Program-made: the position numbers and the translations under genes | Shown: in pieces, positions 12,502 through 24,383 of the stretch | Layout: every line of letters starts with the position of its first letter | Position numbering within the stretch: the stretch's first letter is position 1 | Assembly (NCBI RefSeq): GCF_000687475.1 | Contig: NC_057320.1 | Coordinates: forward strand, 4,560,501-4,624,500 | DNA length: 64,000 bases | From: Ustilaginoidea virens | Taxonomy: Eukaryota > Ascomycota > Sordariomycetes > Hypocreales > Clavicipitaceae | Direction of reading: 5' to 3' | The notes under the pieces: generated by a model | Told to the model about the DNA's origin: nothing | Database searches by the model: none | The model's input: the letters and a program-made list of their open reading frames with translations, nothing else

Positions 12502-13188
12502 TCATCTCTTGTTGCACACTGCACACTGCACAGTGCCGATTCTGATTCGGAGCACAAGCACAAGCACAGGCTCAGCAGGCGCAAGCCAAGCGCAGTCGGT
12601 CGGTCGGACCATGGCATGGCATGGCATGATGCTGGTCGGATGTTTGCTCGTCAAGTTCCGGCAAGGAGGGGAGGCGTTGTGGCGCCCTTGGGCTGCAAAG
12701 CCCCCGCCCCAACCAGACATATGCTTCCGTGGCAAGCTGTAGCCGCCTTGGCAGCTGTAGCAGCTGACTGGCAGCAGCAGCTGGAGCGGCTGTAGCAACT
12801 GTACCAGCCGTAGGAAGCCGGGGTGGACGTTGGGTACCCAAGGTATTGGGCTGTTGCTGAACTTTTCCATGTAACCAGACGTGTTGATGCGACCAGACAG
12901 GCTCCGACCGGTGTCACCGAACACGACAAGTCCTTTGGAACATGCATCGAACACCCCATTTTGCCCTTTAGTATTGCTTGAGGCCATGACTTTCTTCGGC
13001 AGCACGGCAAACCGCTCGATGAAAGAAGTCGGCACAACACTGACTGGTCCATCCGGCAAATCGCCTGACTCGACTGGACCCCACAGCGTGGTGCACTCTG
13101 GTGTGTCCCCCCAAAAAAAAAAAAAAATAGAAATACAAAGGAAAATGACTTGATTCTGCTTAACGGCACCGAGTCTTGTGGGAACCAA
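12502..13188 (-). CDS. Uncertain 228-residue reading frame, unknown
   Basis: A single open frame from ATG 13188 with a hydrophobic phenylalanine-rich segment near residue 20 caused by an A-run on the plus strand. It is followed by a mixed-composition region (for example VPTSFIERFAVLPKKVMASS). The C-terminal half crosses CAGCAGCTG-like simple repeats and looks non-coding. No family is recognised and no splice signals support extension. It is kept only because it is the longest coding-like frame in this gene-poor region; it may well be chance. Confidence 0.15.
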   Translation of the reverse strand: MVPTRLGAVKQNQVIFLCISIFFFFWGDTPECTTLWGPVESGDLPDGPVSVVPTSFIERFAVLPKKVMASSNTKGQNGVFDACSKGLVVFGDTGRSLSGRINTSGYMEKFSNSPIPWVPNVHPGFLRLVQLLQPLQLLLPVSCYSCQGGYSLPRKHMSGWGGGFAAQGRHNASPPCRNLTSKHPTSIMPCHAMVRPTDCAWLAPAEPVLVLVLRIRIGTVQCAVCNKR

Positions 13189-13915
13189 GTGCCCCTGAGC
13201 TAATAAAGCCCGTGCCCCATTGGGGCTCGATTAAGCAGGCAGGCACACGCCACCGGCGGGCGCCCACACAAAAGGAAGGAGCTAATCACGTGTGGTAAGC
13301 CCTCCCGCTTCCCGGAGCTGTTCCCGTTTTGCCATGAGGAGTTGGCTAGAGTGACAAGTGGCAGGCGCGGACTTGCTTGGCAAAGTGCGCAAGTACCTAC
13401 CTTAGGTACCTAACCTAGTTGACCTGCCTACCCTGCTTGGTAGGGGTTATTTACAGAGTGCGCAGGCCTGGTAAAGCGTGCCAAGTGACCCCAAGTCGCC
13501 GGCCGTCGTGATCGCTGCCAGCTAGCAGCTGCTAGCTAAGGCAGGTAGGTACCTGTGCTCGCCTGTCAGACCCCTCATTACGGTAGAACTGTGGGGATCC
13601 GTCACAGCTGCTACCCTCAGGGCTCCATCACATCACATGCATGGTGCTAGAACCAGGGCCAGAATTTGCTGGAGCCAGGCACGGCTCGCAGAGTCTGTCT
13701 GGGTGTTCCACGGCACTTGGCTGGTCTCAGATATCCACGGGTGACAAATGCAGTACAACGGCAAGGCATCGGAAGAAACATCTTGTTTTTACGTCACGTT
13801 GCATCTGGACTCTGCAGAACCTGTACCTACCAAAGCGTTGGAATGCCAGTGGTTCGCTGGCTTTATCGTTGGAGTTGCGCATGATTTCAAAGTTCCAGAC
13901 GCACCTCGTAGCGTG

Positions 13916-13979
13916 GGGCGTGGGGCGTGGGCGTGTGCGTGGGCGTGGGCATAGGCACGGGCATGGGCATGGGCGTGAG

Positions 13980-14013
<34 letters not shown>

Positions 14014-14050
14014 AATGGGAATGGATGGGAATGGATGGGCAAGGATGGGC
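13916..14050 (+). repeat. GGGCATG/GGGCGTG minisatellite
   Basis: Degenerate tandem array of 6-base GGGCRT units grading into AATGGATGGG units. Confidence 0.8.
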
Positions 14051-14533
14051 GATGGGCATGGGCGGGATGCATCCTGAGCCTTCCTCCTGCTGCCCCCGAA
14101 CGTGTCGGCCCGTTCGCTTTATGTACTTGCACCTCCGGACAGCTGGACTGCCAGACTCTTGATCTTCTGTGCTCAGAAGCGCACGAGGCCGGGAAACGCC
14201 GGGGAATAGGCAAATAATTCGCCGGAAAAAAATCCGAAAAGAAAAATACAGAAAGCAGCAGTCGACAGATTCCGGCCGGAACGAGTCGATGCGTCTTGCG
14301 ACGTGGTGCAGAGTCCAGAGTCCAGACGGCGCAGAATCCATCCATGACCCGCCAAGCCTTCAGACGTTTGGTTCGGTTTTACGACCTTCGGCCCTTCCGC
14401 TCCTGCCGCCTCAACTCGCTTGCGCTTGCGCTTGCACTTGCCCTCGACTTTTTTAATTGCGCGCATTTTTCGCATAGCCCCTTCCTCGATCATGGACTTC
14501 TGACCTCAACTCGGGGTTTTCACCACTTCCGCC

Positions 14534-16425
14534 ATGACGAACCCCTCGCTCGTTGCTTCGCCAGACGGAATAATAGCTGACGTTGGCCGGTCGCGCGACT
14601 TACAACCTGGCCGCCTGTTGCTCTTCGTCTCGCTGGCGTTGCTCGCCTTGTATATCAAGGCGTCGCGGCATGACGGACGGACCGACTGCCCTCTTTTGAA
14701 CCCACCCAGGTGGTATGAGTGCAAAATCATAAAGCAGCTTCACTTCTTGTTCAACGGCATAGATGAGCTTGTCAAGGCCAGGCATCTGAGCAAAGGAAAT
14801 CCCTTTCGACTCCTCACCAACTCACGCGAGATTGTTGTCCTACCGCCTTCGTATGCCCAAGTCCTCAGTACAGAAGACCGCTTGAGCTTTGCCAAGTATT
14901 TTGCCGATGTGCGTCATCTCCAGCTTGTCTGTGTATTGAGCTTTCAGTTAACGTTTCTTCTTCTTCTCTCTCTTCTCTTCTTCTCTCCTGCAGGAGTTTG
15001 ACGGCGATGGCAAAACCCCAGGCCTGGAGCCCTATGCACTTATTGCTGATCCTTGCAAGAGAGTCTCCAAATTAGTCACGAAGCGACTGACTAGATCACT
15101 GAGTACGTGATAATGTGACACGTAAAATTGGAGAGACGGACATGCCGAAACAAAATGTGCAAAAGCTGACATGGCCTTGGCAAAGATGCTATTCCCATAA
15201 AAATGTCGGCTGAGGCTAGCTTCGCCGTCGAGCACAATTTAGGCAGCCGGTTTGGTAAGCCAATGCGTATAATTGCAAACCTCGTTGCGCAATTCCTGTC
15301 TTCATTTTTATCCTGACATGGGCTTCCAGACTGGCATGAAACAAGAGTTCACCCAATGCTCTCTGACGTGATTGCGCGCATGATATCCCGTCTCTTCTGG
15401 GACGGCGACGAGGTGTGCCGCAACCAAGGCTGGCTCAAGATCATGAAGGACTGGTCCGTCAATAGCGTTATTGCAGCGTTCATGATCAACATGGCGCCAA
15501 GGTTCCTGCGACCATGTATCCGTCGCTTCTCCAAGCGTGTTCACCAGGCTCGGGATGATTACCAAGCCGCGCGCGATTTCATTGAGCCGTTAATTGAGGC
15601 GCGGCGCGCGACCCGCCAAACGGCCCTTGCTTCGGGAGAGGCGTTGCCCTCCTTCAATGACATTGTCGATTGGATCGATTCCGAAAATGACGGCTTGGCC
15701 TGTGACCCTGTGGCTCTGCAAATGGTGTTGAATGTAGCTGCAGTGCACACCACGGCTGCACTGGTCACCAACACCTTGGTGTTCTTGGCAAGCGATCCCT
15801 CAACCTTGACACCTTTGCGAAAGGAACTGCAAGCAGAACTGCAATCCAACGGCTGCCAAGCAAGTGCTCTGAACAATCTCAAGCTTATGGATAGCGCTAT
15901 AAAGGAGTGTTTGCGCTTGAAACCCCCAGGTGTTTGTAAGTCCAGCCATGACAGGGCCCTCGGGATCCGCACATGGCCTCTCTAACAAGACGCAAACTAG
16001 TCGGCATGCATCGAGCCGCTTTACAGGATCTACAGCTTCCCAACGGCATCAAGATCCACAAAGGCGATCGTGTGTTTGTGGATATTCCTCACATGCGGGA
16101 TCCCAACGTCTACGAATCGCCCGACGCATATGACATGTATCGTTTTCTGCGGATGCGCTGGAGACCTGACCAAGCCAACAAAGCGCCCCTCGTCAACACG
16201 AGCCCCGACCACTTGGCATTCGGACACGGAGTCCAAGCCTGTCCCGGTCGATTCTTCGCGGCCGTGCTGAGTAAAGTAGTACTGTCCCATCTTTTGCTCA
16301 AGTACGACTGGCAACTAGCTCCCGAAAGCGACACGACGTCACTGGCAATTGGCCTGACAAGGCGCATCAACCCTAATCTCAAGCTGTTGTTTCGGCGTCG
16401 CGAAGAAGAGTTTGACTTGAAATGA
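14534..16425 (+). CDS. Cytochrome P450 monooxygenase, 5 exons
   Basis: Exons 14534-14908, 14994-15102, 15186-15254, 15330-15935 and 16001-16425 sum to 1584 nt, 527 residues. The introns have GTGCGT, GTACGT, GTAAGC and GTAAGT donors. Branch points such as CTGAC or CTAAC are visible in three of them. An N-terminal membrane anchor lies at about 27-43. The I-helix has AAVHTT at 321-326, the A-x-HTT form common in fungal secondary-metabolism P450s. The K-helix ExxR is ECLR at 377-380. The heme loop is FGHGVQACPGRFF with Cys467 as axial ligand. The RFLRMR block and SPDHLAFGHG lead resemble ascomycete ER P450s of the ent-kaurene-oxidase-like/terpenoid or alkaloid groups; the substrate is unknown. 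No terpene synthase, PKS, NRPS or tailoring partner is nearby, so it looks like an orphan P450. Confidence 0.93.
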
Positions 16426-16510
16426 CGTCTTCTTACGCCTAGCCCTTGTTGTACGAATATTCAATACTTTTTTCCTTCCTTTTTTTTTTCTTTTTTTCTT
16501 CTTTTCTTCT

Positions 16511-16548
16511 CCCCCCCCCCCCCCCCCCCCCCCTTTTTTTTTTTTTTT
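16511..16548 (+). repeat. C(23) followed by T(15)
   Basis: Adjacent homopolymers inside a longer pyrimidine tract (about 16470-16562), just after the P450 stop. Run lengths are likely to be unreliable in sequencing. Confidence 0.8.
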
Positions 16549-17694
16549 CCCTTTCCTTTTTTACTAGCATTCCCGTCGTGACATATGCCTCGGGGGTTTA
16601 TCATATTATTTTGTCATGATTAACATTTCTTTTTTCTCTGCGCACAAGCATGACTCTACCCGTTTCTTTGTATATGTTTCTCATGTAACCAAAGCTTCTC
16701 GCACAAATTTGTTTCATTTGCTCCTGTTGGGCAGCTACTGCGTTGTACGTTGGCCATTTCAAATTCCCATTGCATGTGGTTGGGTTCGGTGGGTGGCTTA
16801 TCTCACTGGCAGCTCAACCTCGCATGATCTACTCGCCTTGATTGGGCCCTGGCTCGGTCCAGGTTTTGCCGCCCCTTGACTGAAAATTGCGTCTCTTTAG
16901 CCATGAATACGTGGTGGTTTCGTGGACCTTTGGGAACAAAGCCCCATCAGCTATCTATCTCTGCCAGCGCGGGCTGTCTCGGTGGCAAGTCGGGCCTGCT
17001 TCCGGTTTGGGGCTAGATGTGCTGTATTGACGGAAACAAATTGCTGCCCACTGCTGTCCCCGACTGTCTCACACAGGGATGCCTCCTTTTCTTGGGACTC
17101 TTAGATCATGCTCGGTGGGGGCGCTTCTCTGGGACCTTGACTCACTACCGGTTCAAGAAGGACGGTATGGATGCGTTGCTTTGAATGCAGCTTGACGCCA
17201 AAGCGCATGGACAACGTGGCTGTGTTGGAAACAAACCGTGGACAATAGAAAAGGGCCACATGACGGCTGTTTTCTGGAAAATAACTGCTCAAAATTGGTA
17301 ATGCCCGCCCGCTTTGACTCATGTTTGCATGTTTTCCGGCCCTTTAGTATTTGCCATTGGTTAGTTCACAGTATCACCTGCCCCTTCTGCTCCTGATCTT
17401 TGTGATTGATTCAGGCCGCAAGATGCCTGGTGGCTGACGCAAGGAAGTCACTTGCAGGTCAGGTCAGGGCGTGGTTGGTGTTATACCAGACGCTTCCACC
17501 CTTTAGGCTGGGAGGTAGCACCAACCGACAAACCAACAGACAAACCACATACAGTTCTTGTGACACGGCGTGTGGGAAGTGGGAAGTTGAACACTCTAGG
17601 AGGAACCGTGCAGACCACGTGTTTAGGAAGCGGATGTCGAGACGATCCTCCTTTGGCTTTCCCAAGCGCAAGCTGGAAATCATGGCTGCATGTT

Positions 17695-17717
17695 GGGGGG
17701 GGGGGGGGGGGGGGGGG
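17695..17717 (+). repeat. G(23) homopolymer
   Basis: Uninterrupted run of 23 G. Confidence 0.85.
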
Positions 17718-19408
17718 CCTAAGCAAGACATGGTTAAGGAAGTGAAGCATTGGCATTTACACCAACAGTTGTCCCGCAACGGGGACGCCACAGCTGCCGT
17801 CACTCCTTTGCTACGGTGAACGGGCGGTCTTTTTTTCCCCCTTTCCCTTGGGAGACACGCCAGAGGCAAGGGCTGATTGACCGACAACCTTTTCCCAACC
17901 ACACGCATCCCTACGGACTCTGATAAAGCTGGATCCAACATCAGCGAGGGCTGGTTGTTGACCCGCTCCGGAGCTCCCAGACATGACTTGGAAGTCTTTG
18001 TTAGGACAGATCAGATGGTGCCCGGTTCGACAAGAGCGCCAGTCCAACTGCCTGGACAGGTTCGCGAGTTGCAGAGCTGAGGGCGTGGCCAAAGACCAAA
18101 GGACTCCTTTGGACAATGTTGCGGAAATCATCTGACTCGACCGTTTGACAACGCGACGGACGCTACTGCGTCGTGTTGCCGATGGGCCCAAGTCCGTCCA
18201 CATGTGGCTTGGTCTGGGGAGAGGACGAACAGCGCTCATGTTTCGTTCGGGTCTCGACCCTCGTCTCCGAGGGGTGGTCCAGGACAAGGCCGCTTGATGA
18301 TGCCTCGGTCAGCCCAGCTTGTCAGCCACGAAAGGCCGTTGGGCAGGGCAAGGCAAACCATGGGAGGAGATGCGCTTCGTTTTGCGCTCGCAGCAGCTGC
18401 CACGCAGCCGTCATGCATGCAACCCTTCGCCCGAGTCCGCGGACAACCCGTGCCTACCCAGCGGCCACCTCAGCTGCCGCGCCCTGCTCGCCCGCCCAAC
18501 CGCCGACCGCATCCTTTTTCGCAGCCCGCGCCACGCCCCCTAAGCACACTTTGCTGCGCGCGCCCAGATTATCATCCTCCTTGTGCCCCGAGCCACGACA
18601 CGGCCACGCACACCCGCACGATCGACCCGATTTTCCCCGGCCCCCGCTCCTCAGGGCTTGCCCTGCCCCCTAATGAGCAGACCCCAGGCGGTCGGGGCCG
18701 CCCGTCGACAGGAGGTTTTCGGCCTCGTGGCAGGTATGTGCGGTGCCGGACGCGGTGCCGGTCGCAGCGCGAGATGGCAAGGCCGTGGGGTTATGCGGCT
18801 CGGCAGCGGCCGGGCTGGTCTGGCTGGTGCATTGGGAATCGGATGGCCGGCGGTGTGGGCAGAAGGGACGGGGCGGCTGGACAAGGGGGTTTGCTTTCCG
18901 TGGGCGCGGTTCCAGCCGGTGAAGCGAGGCCGAGCAACGATGCCAGGCGAGACTTGTAGACGGGCGGGGTCTTGTTCTCGACGGACGGACGGAGGGGAAG
19001 GCGGATTGACATCGGGCCTTGCTGACTAACGCGCCGGCTGGGGGCACAACAGCGAAATCTGCCGAGGCACTGGGGCCAAATAGCCTCCAAAAAAAAAGAA
19101 TTTAGAAAAAAACTAAAAAAAATCTCTCGAGCCTGGCTTGCGGTCGGTCCCTTGGGCCAGTTGACGTCAAGGGCTCTGCGGGCTTCCAGAACCCAGATTC
19201 TTATTTTCCCACGTCATGTCATAGGCCATGCTGGGGCAATCTGAATCCACCCACCACAACTTCACGCATAGCATAGGGATGGGGCTCGCGAGGAGCAACA
19301 ACCTCCCAAGACGAGACAAGTCCCGCTTTGGAATTCCCTTGTTCCCGCTCTGATGCCACCGCGTCCCCCTTGGCAGACCAGTGCATAGACGCTCTCCTTG
19401 GTATCGCC

Positions 19409-21271
19409 ATGATACCGGCCAAACCGCTCCCCTTCAAGGGCGGCTTCGCCTCCGCCGACGACTACGTCGCGTCTCTGCTCGACTTTGTCTACACAACCGA
19501 CATGTTCCAGATCCTCTGCGGAGGCACCCACATTCTCGACTTCTTCACCTCGCAGCCGGGGCTCTTCCACACCGCGCTGCCTGCGGAATGGCACCCCTTC
19601 CTGCTGCAGTGCGACACCATGCGCCTCTTGGACATCCTCCTGCGGGACGACCTCGACAACCTCGACAACCTCGAGCTGGACGAGGGCCTGCCGCGCATGC
19701 CCGAGAGCCTGCGCCGCTACGTCCGGTCGATACGCGACCTCTCTCTCGGCAGGGACTTTGCCCCGTCGCGCGAGACGAGCCCGCCGGCCTTGTCGGCGAC
19801 GCTTCGCGTGGGCATGAAGCCCAAGAAGATCCACGAGGTGACGCACTTTGCCGCCTATGTCGACCGCCTGTCCAGGGACGTCTGCGGCGAGCAAGTCACC
19901 CACTTTGTCGACTTTGGCAGCGGCCAGAACTACCTGGGGCGCACGCTGGCCAGCGAGCCGTACAACAGGCGCGTCGTCGCGGTCGAAGGGCGGGAAAACA
20001 ACGTCGCGGCCGCGAGAGGGCTCGACGTCTCGTCCGGCCTGGCGTCCAAGCAAAAGGTCATGAGGAACAAGAAGCTGTGGAACAAGATTTTGCAGGCGGG
20101 CGGGCCGGACCCTCATGGGGACCCTGACGCGCTGGCCGACGCCCTGAAGCAGCTCGGCGGAGCCGACGGGTTCGACTTTAGACCGCGCGAGCAGCTGGGC
20201 TCGGACATTGCGGTCCAGGACGGCAAGGGATACGTGCAGTACATCTCCGGGAGGCTTGACAGCGGCGACCTGTCCGACGTGCTTGCCCGGGTCGACTCTG
20301 GCGGGTGCTGCAGGAGCCCGAAAGGAGACTCGCATCGTCCGGGGAAAAGGCCGAGGCTGACGATGATGGCCATGTCGATTCACTCCTGCGGCAACCTCTC
20401 CCACCACGCGATACGATCCCTCGTCCTCAATCCCGATATAAGGGCCGTTGCCGTCGTCGGCTGCTGCTACAACTTGATGACGGAGAAGCTCGGTCCTCCA
20501 AGCTACAGGCACGCCTATCTCCGGCCAACCCTCGACGCGCTCAACGGCCGCGTGGGCCGCGAATCCTCCAGGTTCGACCCCCAGGGCTTCCCCATGAGCC
20601 GCAGATTCACCACGTACGCAAACGACGGCATTCGCCTCAACGTCACGGCCAGGATGATGGCTTGCCAGGCACCCCGCAACTGGGGCCGCGTCGACAGCGA
20701 GGCCTTCTTCTCCCGCCACTTTTACCGCGCCGTTCTGCAAAAGATGTTTCTGGATCGCGGCGTCGTCAAGCAGATTCATCACCGCAAAACCCAGGAGGAC
20801 TCGTCGTCGCCGTTGCCGTCGCCAGCAAACACCAAGGCCGACGGTACCCACGACGCGAAACCAGGGCCGTTTGACACGAGCACTCAACCCGTCACCATTG
20901 GCGGGCTCCGCAAGCCATGCTACGCCTCGCTGAGAGCCTACGTGAGGGGCTGCATAGAGAAGCTCACCACCAGCGCCGAATGCAGACAGTATGCGGACGT
21001 GATGAATGAAAAAATGGCGGGCATCACGGATGAGGAGATTGACGCGTACGAGGCCGAGTTCTTGCCGCGCAAGAAGGAACTGTCCGTGATTTGGAGCCTG
21101 ATGGCGTGTAGTGCCATGGTCGTCGAGTCTCTCATCATCACGGACAGGTGGATGTTTTTGAAGGAGCAGCCCGAGGTGAAGGATGCGTGGGTAGAGACCG
21201 TCTTTGACTATGGCCAGAGCCCGAGGAACATGGTGGTTGTTGGGGTGAAGACGGAGGATAAGACACGCTAG
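19409..21271 (+). CDS. METTL25/RRNAD1-like SAM-dependent methyltransferase (Methyltransf_32 type)
   Basis: 620 residues from ATG 19409 in one exon. The N-terminus (PAKPLPFKGGF, then SADDY and a FQ-LCGG-HILDFF block) and the SAM motif FVDFGSGQNYLGR match the METTL25/RRNAD1 group. HSCGNLSHHAIRS and VGCCYNLMTE are characteristic later motifs of PF13679-type proteins. The substrate in fungi is unknown to me; animal relatives are poorly defined, with a suggested rRNA or protein target. The frame is open upstream with another ATG at 19328 that would add 27 residues; the later ATG is preferred because the conserved N-terminus starts with it. A charged low-complexity segment (DDLDNLDNLE) is encoded by a short repeat near 19650. 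A long antisense frame over the gene is a GC artefact. Confidence 0.85.
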   Translation: MIPAKPLPFKGGFASADDYVASLLDFVYTTDMFQILCGGTHILDFFTSQPGLFHTALPAEWHPFLLQCDTMRLLDILLRDDLDNLDNLELDEGLPRMPESLRRYVRSIRDLSLGRDFAPSRETSPPALSATLRVGMKPKKIHEVTHFAAYVDRLSRDVCGEQVTHFVDFGSGQNYLGRTLASEPYNRRVVAVEGRENNVAAARGLDVSSGLASKQKVMRNKKLWNKILQAGGPDPHGDPDALADALKQLGGADGFDFRPREQLGSDIAVQDGKGYVQYISGRLDSGDLSDVLARVDSGGCCRSPKGDSHRPGKRPRLTMMAMSIHSCGNLSHHAIRSLVLNPDIRAVAVVGCCYNLMTEKLGPPSYRHAYLRPTLDALNGRVGRESSRFDPQGFPMSRRFTTYANDGIRLNVTARMMACQAPRNWGRVDSEAFFSRHFYRAVLQKMFLDRGVVKQIHHRKTQEDSSSPLPSPANTKADGTHDAKPGPFDTSTQPVTIGGLRKPCYASLRAYVRGCIEKLTTSAECRQYADVMNEKMAGITDEEIDAYEAEFLPRKKELSVIWSLMACSAMVVESLIITDRWMFLKEQPEVKDAWVETVFDYGQSPRNMVVVGVKTEDKTR

Positions 21272-22401
21272 TGCGGGTAATGATTCAACCTCCTTTGTGG
21301 ACTGACGGTGATGAAGCCCGCGGTAGTAGTTAAAGGAACGATGCTTAGTAGTGGATGAAGCAAAGAATCCTTGAGCTCTCGCCTGCAGAGATGCAAGTGC
21401 CTACGAGTACGTAGTACCGGGATATCGGTTGATCAGATTCCTGGAATCCACCTAGTCCGTACCTGGTTGATGCTTGACGGGAATGTGCCGAATGAACGCA
21501 CGGCAGATCGGTTGCGGCCGCGTGTCCTTGTTCCCGTCTTGGACATGCACAGCGAAGCGGCTTGGCGTGCCTTGGTTCATGATAACCCAAGTGCAGGGGA
21601 AGGCTTTGTCGAACGTTTGGCACGACAAAGCAAACGCTCATCGCTCATCTGCAGTTCGCTCGTGCTCAGTGTCTTTGTGCACATGACATGTACAAAGCCA
21701 GGGAGGCGTTGGGCGGGTTAGGTTATTGAACCGCGCTTCGTAGGAACCAGAACAAAGCGATTACCATGGTTGGCGCGGATTTCAGGTCCGAGGCCCCGTT
21801 AGCTACTGGCAGGCCTGGGCCTGACAAAGGGCCCTTGACATGCAAAATCGGTCCAGACCCATGCGGTAGCGTTCAACCCGGCGCATGTTGATAAGGTGCT
21901 CATCTCACAGGACATGGGCCCATCATGGCTTCCTTCTCGTATGTACTCGGTACAGTCGTGCGGGCGGGCAATGGCATGAACAGCAACCAAAGGCCAACCT
22001 TGCAAGGGTCTTTGCTTCACGCAACTGGGCACGCCCTGTCCTGACGCAGGCCAGGGGGCAAGATTCTGGCCCATTATCCACAGTTGCACAACGGGACGAA
22101 CGGATGCATCGCCAACGCAATAGCCCCGGCCGCAGTGGATGGATGCCTTGGTACGGAGTATGCAAGCCTGTGCTGCGTGCCCAAAAGCCCACCGCAACAT
22201 TCGAAAGCGGTAATCCTCGAATGAAAGGTTGCACGATTTGATGGCCGGCATGAACATGAGCCACTCATCAACACCAGAGATGGCAAGACCTGGCGAGCCC
22301 CTAAATCGAGCTTGTCAATTGGCATGTTCAAGTCAAGGGAGTTTAGTTTCAGCGTGGTCTGGGCTGAAAGAGCCATTGTTTTGTGGCGGCGTCACACAGG
22401 C

Positions 22402-22402
<1 letters not shown>

Positions 22403-22431
<29 letters not shown>
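22403..22431 (+). repeat. G(29) homopolymer
   Basis: Uninterrupted run of 29 G, the longest G run in the window. Confidence 0.85.
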
Positions 22432-22432
<1 letters not shown>

Positions 22433-22513
22433 TGCTGAACACTGAACAGTGAAAAAGGATGTGCCTTTGTCTCATTGTCTGGTTGTCTGGCTGTTGCTGA
22501 CATGGGGGGAGGG

Positions 22514-22514
<1 letters not shown>

Positions 22515-22545
<31 letters not shown>
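22515..22545 (+). repeat. (GAT)n microsatellite
   Basis: Ten perfect GAT triplets. Confidence 0.9.
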
Positions 22546-22547
<2 letters not shown>

Positions 22548-24383
22548 ATTCCCGTTTCAATTGAACCTCGAGCGGTGCAGAAGAAATCTCTGCCGTTCGG
22601 ACGCAGGACAAAATGTTGGCAGCACACATGCAGCGGACCTGGTGCAGCTGTCCTGGTTGTCGGTGGGCGTGGCGGTCCAACGTACGGAGTACCGTTCGCT
22701 GTCCACCAAGTGCACCAGCTGACGGAGCTGCCCCGGCAGTGGGACGGCATGCACGGACGATGAGGACGGGCGCTCCTTCCCGTCAAGTCGTCGATGGGCC
22801 AGCAGCACGAGTTTCTGTCGCCCCAACCAACCGTCCAACCGTCCAACCGTCTGGTCCGTCATTGGTCGTTGTCATTGCTGGGCTGTCGGGGGTCAGTGCT
22901 TGCGCTTTGCTTCCAAGTTGGCGGCGGCCTGGCCATGGCTTCTTGGGCTGTGGCCAGGGAGCATTCAATCTTTCTTTTCTTTTCATCGCCCCAGCCATCA
23001 TGTCATGGTGGCCCAGCTCCTTGGCCCAGCTCCTGTTCAAAGCGCAAATCGGAGATTCAGCCTGATGATGTACAGAAAAGCCACTCCGGCAGTCCTGCAG
23101 TCCTGCAGTCCTGCAGGGGACGAGGGGGGTTCTCTCTGCAGCAGCAGCAGCAGCAGCCAGTGCGACGTCGCGACTCGCCCCCATTTCCAACATGGCAAGG
23201 CCCCCCCTCCCCCCCCCCCCCCCCCCTTTTGCCCACGCCGTCCCTCCCGCAAATGCAAACGGGTCGGGTCGCCCGCCTTGGTTGATGCATTGACGCGTCG
23301 TCGTCATTCTCCTCTCGTCGTCACTCAGCTGCCAAATTTGGTTTCTGGCTTCGCGGCACGCCACGTCGCTCTGCCAGGGCGGTTTCGTTGCCCCCGTATT
23401 CGGCACACCGTACACCGCACACCATACGCCGCACACCATACGCCGCACACCGTCCACCGTCCACCGGTACGCGCCACGAGGAAAGCGAGTGCCGTGCAAC
23501 GCGGCTTGGTCCAAGATGGATGAATCACAGCGATCCCGACATTGCCGCGGGCAAACCAGGAGTTTGTTCAATTGGGCTGCCAAAGGCAACCGGGTTGCTG
23601 CTCGCCCTGAGCCCTGTTGGGATTTCTGGCCCCTGGCAGTGGGCGGGCGGGAACTCTAACGTTAGCGCCAGTCTTGGTTTCACCCAAAAGGCGACTGGAG
23701 CGATGGGATGGCAGACACGACACAGCAGACGAGACAAGACAGCCTGCCTTGTCCTTGGGAAAAGCCTGGCCCTCTATTTTGACGCCGACAACCGCGGATT
23801 GCGCATTGTGGTGAGCGCTATCTGAGTGCATACTTTTTGCCCCCCCCCCCCCCCCCCCCTCCGTCTCGCTTGCTCGGCCTTGGTCCTCTACATTGCCGCC
23901 TCTCTGCCTGGAGCGGCAGCTCTGGTTTCTCGACGCTCCGCAAATTCTTCATCCCCCATCATCTCCATTACCATCATCATCGTCATCCGTCATCGTCATC
24001 ATTTTCATCATCCCCATCGCCGTCGCCGTCGCCGCGCCGTCGCCGCGCCGTCGTCATCCTCGTCGTTTCGTCTCCCTCGTCATCTAGCGCCTTTCCTGAG
24101 TCGACCTCCCCCGACCGCGCCTCGTTCATCCATCGGGGGCCACCTTCTTGTCTCCGAGTCTTGTTTCAATCCCGGAACGACCAGTGTATCCCCCCTCCCC
24201 CCCCCCACCACGGCGACGCATTGGTTGTCTACTGTCAGTTGTCCTCAGCAGCAGCTTCTCCCGCTGTCCAGGACGATCCAAGTCTATTACTAATCAGACG
24301 AGCTTTGCCCAGATGCAGCGGAACGCATCCCTTTACTGTAGCTGGATGGTGAAAAGACCTTGCCTGGCTTCTACTCTGGCATC

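Larger units (their letters stand above)
6287..14533. other. 8.2 kb gene-poor region
   Basis: No gene could be supported with confidence. The region holds many microsatellites (listed separately), one TACTCCGTA motif at 9031, GGTACCTA-type motifs near 13390-13560 and coding-like but frame-broken sequence at 10727-11517. A lone minus-strand reading frame at 12502-13188 is also listed. The first few hundred bases hold the promoter of homocitrate synthase, including a T-rich tract at about 6467-6510. Confidence 0.5.
16426..19408. other. 3 kb intergenic, no secure gene
   Basis: Contains the 3' UTR of the P450, a C23/T15 homopolymer pair at 16511-16548 and a G23 run at 17695-17717. A GC-rich stretch at 18400-18960 gives overlapping open frames on both strands with arginine/proline-rich translations and no recognisable domain; these are treated as GC-driven artefacts. 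Confidence 0.5.
21272..24383. other. 3.1 kb intergenic, repeat-rich, no secure gene
   Basis: Contains TACGGAGTA at 22152 and 22683, a G29 run, a (GAT)n array, a C-run near 23208-23226 and another near 23840-23858, plus short CCGCACACCATACG tandems around 23405-23465. The last 500 bp before the CASTOR-like gene is CT/CATC-rich and is probably its promoter and leader. Confidence 0.55.

Noticed and set aside
14534..16425. Secondary-metabolite gene cluster around the P450
   Set aside because: No PKS, NRPS, terpene cyclase, transferase or pathway regulator lies within the window; neighbours are unrelated.
18204..18959. 251-codon plus-strand frame
   Set aside because: Arg/Pro/Gly-rich translation in a GC-rich stretch with equally long frames on the opposite strand; no conserved motif.
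19262..20887. 541-codon minus-strand open frame opposite the METTL25-like gene
   Set aside because: Antisense shadow; no recognisable motifs, while the plus strand has clear conserved blocks.
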